Position numbers and translations under genes: made by a program. This document shows, piece by piece, positions 62,181-64,000 of a stretch of 64,000 nucleotides of DNA (its first letter is position 1; every line of letters begins with the position of its first letter). The notes beneath the pieces were generated by a model. The model did no database searches. It was not told where the DNA came from and saw nothing but the letters and a program-made list of their open reading frames with translations. The DNA comes from Lewinellaceae bacterium (GTDB taxonomy: Bacteria; Bacteroidota; Bacteroidia; Chitinophagales; Saprospiraceae): assembly GCA_016712415.1 (NCBI GenBank), contig JADJRC010000015.1, positions 1 to 64,000 of the forward strand, read 5' to 3'.

Positions 62181-63302
62181 TCAAAGTTCCTTTTCATAAA
62201 GCCGGTACCTGCGGTAAACTTTCCCGCCAATATGGCCCAGCGCACGGTTCATCATCTCGTTGTGTTCCAGTATCCACGAGGCTTCGCCGCGTTTAATGCC
62301 TTTTCTGCGAGATGTCAGGATGATCCGCACGTAGAAGCACACATCGATTCCCAGCCGCCGGTATTCCTTGAGCGTACCGAGTGCAAGAATGCGGATGCTT
62401 TTAATTTTTTTCAACCCCAGCAACAGTTTGACGATGCCGAATGGAAAGAGCCGCCCGCGTTTGAGTTTGATCTGTATCTCGTTGACGTTGGGGATGGTGA
62501 GCGAAACGCCGATCACCTTGCCGTCTTTTTCCGCAAACAGGATGTAGTCCGGATCGATTACAGGCTTCAAGTCCTTGCCGATCTGCTTGATTTCTGCCTC
62601 TGTCATCGGTACGAAGCCGGTATTTTCGGTCCAGGAAACATTGTACACCGGCAGAAATTTCTCGATTTCCGCTTTGTAGTTTTTCATGTCGATATTCCGG
62701 ATCGTGATGCCGCGTTCGGCGAGCCGGGCTTCCAGTTTTTCGGCAAATTGCACGACCTCTTCCGTCATGTTTTCATCGCGCATCTCATAGCACAACAGGT
62801 CGGCAAATTTCCGGAAGCCGTATTGTTCTACCAGATCGTTGTAATACCTGAAGTTGTAGGGATTCATGACAAATGCCGGCTCGTCGAAGTTTTCCACCAG
62901 CATGCCTACCACCTCGTTGGTTGAAAAATTGGCGGGGCCCGTCATCTTGGTCAGGCCTTCGCTGCGCAACCAGTCTGCGACAGTATCAAAAAGCGCTTTT
63001 GTCACATCGTAATCATCCACGACGTCAAAAAAGCCGAAAAAGCCTTCCTGACGACCAGAAAAAGCGATGTGGTTGTTGTTCCGGATCGCGGCGATCCGGC
63101 CCGCGAGTTTGCCGTCTTTTTTTGCCAGAAAATATGCCGCTTTTGAATGCTGCAGGAACGGCGACTTTTTCGGATTAAGCAATGCCTCCTGCTCCATGTA
63201 GAGCATGGGGACATAATTGGAATCTCCGGCATACAGATCATGCGGGAAGTCGATGAATTGTTGCAGTTGGCGCTTGTTGCCGACTTTGATGATCTCGATC
63301 AT
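62181..63302 (-). CDS. GNAT-like acyltransferase, bacterial ceramide synthase candidate
   Basis: The 373-aa protein resembles the long GNAT-fold family of about 380 aa whose members include the bacterial ceramide synthase of Caulobacter. The start FIDFPHDLYAGDSNYVPMLY with the NYVPxL motif is characteristic. Further features are KDGKLAGRIAAIRNNNH, GFFDVVDDYDVTKALFDTV, GPANFSTNEVVGMLVENFDE, VSWTENTGFVPMTEAEI and ILALGTLKEYRRLGIDVCFY. No signal or membrane helix is seen. It lies 41 bp after the SPT gene and abuts the CerR-like gene, the expected partners for N-acylation of 3-ketosphinganine or sphinganine. Confidence 0.78.
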   Translation of the reverse strand: MIEIIKVGNKRQLQQFIDFPHDLYAGDSNYVPMLYMEQEALLNPKKSPFLQHSKAAYFLAKKDGKLAGRIAAIRNNNHIAFSGRQEGFFGFFDVVDDYDVTKALFDTVADWLRSEGLTKMTGPANFSTNEVVGMLVENFDEPAFVMNPYNFRYYNDLVEQYGFRKFADLLCYEMRDENMTEEVVQFAEKLEARLAERGITIRNIDMKNYKAEIEKFLPVYNVSWTENTGFVPMTEAEIKQIGKDLKPVIDPDYILFAEKDGKVIGVSLTIPNVNEIQIKLKRGRLFPFGIVKLLLGLKKIKSIRILALGTLKEYRRLGIDVCFYVRIILTSRRKGIKRGEASWILEHNEMMNRALGHIGGKVYRRYRLYEKEL

Positions 63303-63343
63303 GCGCGTCGCAGGTGGTTAAGTATTTGACTTTCAGAAGCGTG

Positions 63344-64000
63344 TTATTGCACCGGCGTGAGGTGGCCGGTCTCCACCGCTTCTTCCTCCTGATTGCCCAG
63401 AATGCCGAGTTTCACGGCGACCTCGTACATGCGGTCGATAGCGCGGTCAATTTGTTCGATCGTATGGGTGGCCATGAGCGAGAAACGAATCAGCGACTCT
63501 TCGCTCGGTACTGCAGGTGATACGACGGGATTGATGAAAACACCCGCTTCAAAACACCCGGTGGAGAAGGCGAAGGTTTTAATGTTGTCGCGTACGTAGA
63601 TCGGGATGATGGGTGATTCGCTGGGACCCACTTCAAAACCCATTTCGAGGAAACGGGCAAGGGCGTAGTTGGTATTTTCCCAGAGGCGGTTGATGCGGTC
63701 GGGTTCGCTTTTAATGATGTCGATGGCGGCAATCACACTGGCCGCAGATGCCGGCGTCATGCTGGCGCTAAAAAATAAGGGCCCGCGACGTGTGCTTGAG
63801 GTAATCGATCACATCGTAGCTGGCTGCTACAAATCCACCGAGCGAAGCAAGTGATTTGCTGAATGTGCCGGTCTGAATGTCTACCTTATCCTGCAAACCG
63901 AAATGAGAACCTGTTCCGATCCCCATTTCTCCGATCACACCGATAGCGTGGGCATCGTCGACTACGACTACGCCATTGTGTTTTTCTGCAACGCGCACGA
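63344..64000 (-). pseudogene. spt: Serine palmitoyltransferase (AOS family), partial, one frame break
   Basis: The gene enters from the right edge, so only the C-terminal 215 residues are visible. It belongs to the PLP-dependent alpha-oxoamine synthase family. The PLP-binding elements are VVVDDAHAIGVIGEMG (Asp and His) and DIQTGTFSKSLASLGGFVAA, with the Schiff-base Lys in FSKSL. After SRALIF the frame is broken by six A on plus (63771-63776); with five the text continues SASMTPASAASVIAAIDIIK to the end. SPT condenses serine with palmitoyl-CoA to 3-ketosphinganine. KBL and BioF share the fold, but the neighbouring acyltransferase, CerR-like and desaturase genes favour SPT. Confidence 0.82.

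Noticed and set aside
1..64000. CRISPR array
   Set aside because: No set of regularly spaced direct repeats of 25-40 bp was seen anywhere.

Overview
The window is a chromosomal segment of a member of the Bacteroidota, most likely an environmental Saprospiria/Cytophagia-type organism (phylum nearly certain, class inferred). The evidence is a type IX secretion plug protein (DUF5103), two exported proteins with C-terminal type IX sorting domains, DUF5686 and PorT-type outer-membrane proteins, promoters of the TAnnTTTG type and the near absence of Shine-Dalgarno sequences. No tRNA, rRNA or CRISPR array was recognised.

Layout. (1) 1-4847, minus strand: one arm of an integrated element with a tyrosine integrase, a multi-spanning membrane protein, a ribbon-helix-helix/HTH regulator, a VapE-type helicase and the start of a BT4734-like primase. 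Nearly every gene here is broken by frame changes. (2) 5-16 kb: an ECF sigma factor with a cupin anti-sigma-like partner, a divergent SnoaL-like protein, an AlkB-type hydroxylase, aconitase, exported proteins, a TetR regulator and a nucleotidyltransferase-domain protein. (3) 16-28 kb: M14 peptidase and CotH protein on plus. On minus there is a run of radical SAM, SDR, OmpA, response regulator, RluA and the T9SS plug. (4) 28.4-33.3 kb, plus: an outer-membrane biogenesis set of parvulin-type lipoprotein, SurA and BamA, followed by a 272-bp MITE-like inverted-repeat element. (5) 33.6-51.3 kb: housekeeping and envelope genes (folA, purine nucleoside phosphorylase, rfaE2, mutL), a VWA protein, a histidine kinase with a convergent response regulator, and a tandem amidohydrolase.

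(6) 51.4-64 kb, all minus, is the most interesting part. In transcription order it reads: serine palmitoyltransferase (runs off the window), a GNAT-like acyltransferase matching the bacterial ceramide synthase type, a CerR-like NAD-dependent epimerase, a desaturase very like the eukaryotic dihydroceramide delta-4 desaturase DEGS1, myo-inositol-1-phosphate synthase, a PgpA-like phosphatase, GtrA, a DUF5686 outer-membrane protein, a CDP-alcohol phosphatidyltransferase (PI-phosphate synthase candidate), a DUF4833 secreted protein, an inositol phosphorylceramide synthase-like PAP2 protein, an SPFH/band-7 protein and an Arc-type RHH protein. Read together this predicts the complete route from serine and acyl-CoA to inositol phosphoceramide, possibly with a eukaryote-like delta-4 double bond.

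Single-base frame breaks are frequent in conserved genes near both ends (SPT, MIPS, DUF4833, DUF5686, the integrase element) and occur once in the middle (36268-37309). Several lie in homopolymers, so residual long-read assembly error is the likeliest explanation for the lipid genes; real decay remains possible for the integrated element.
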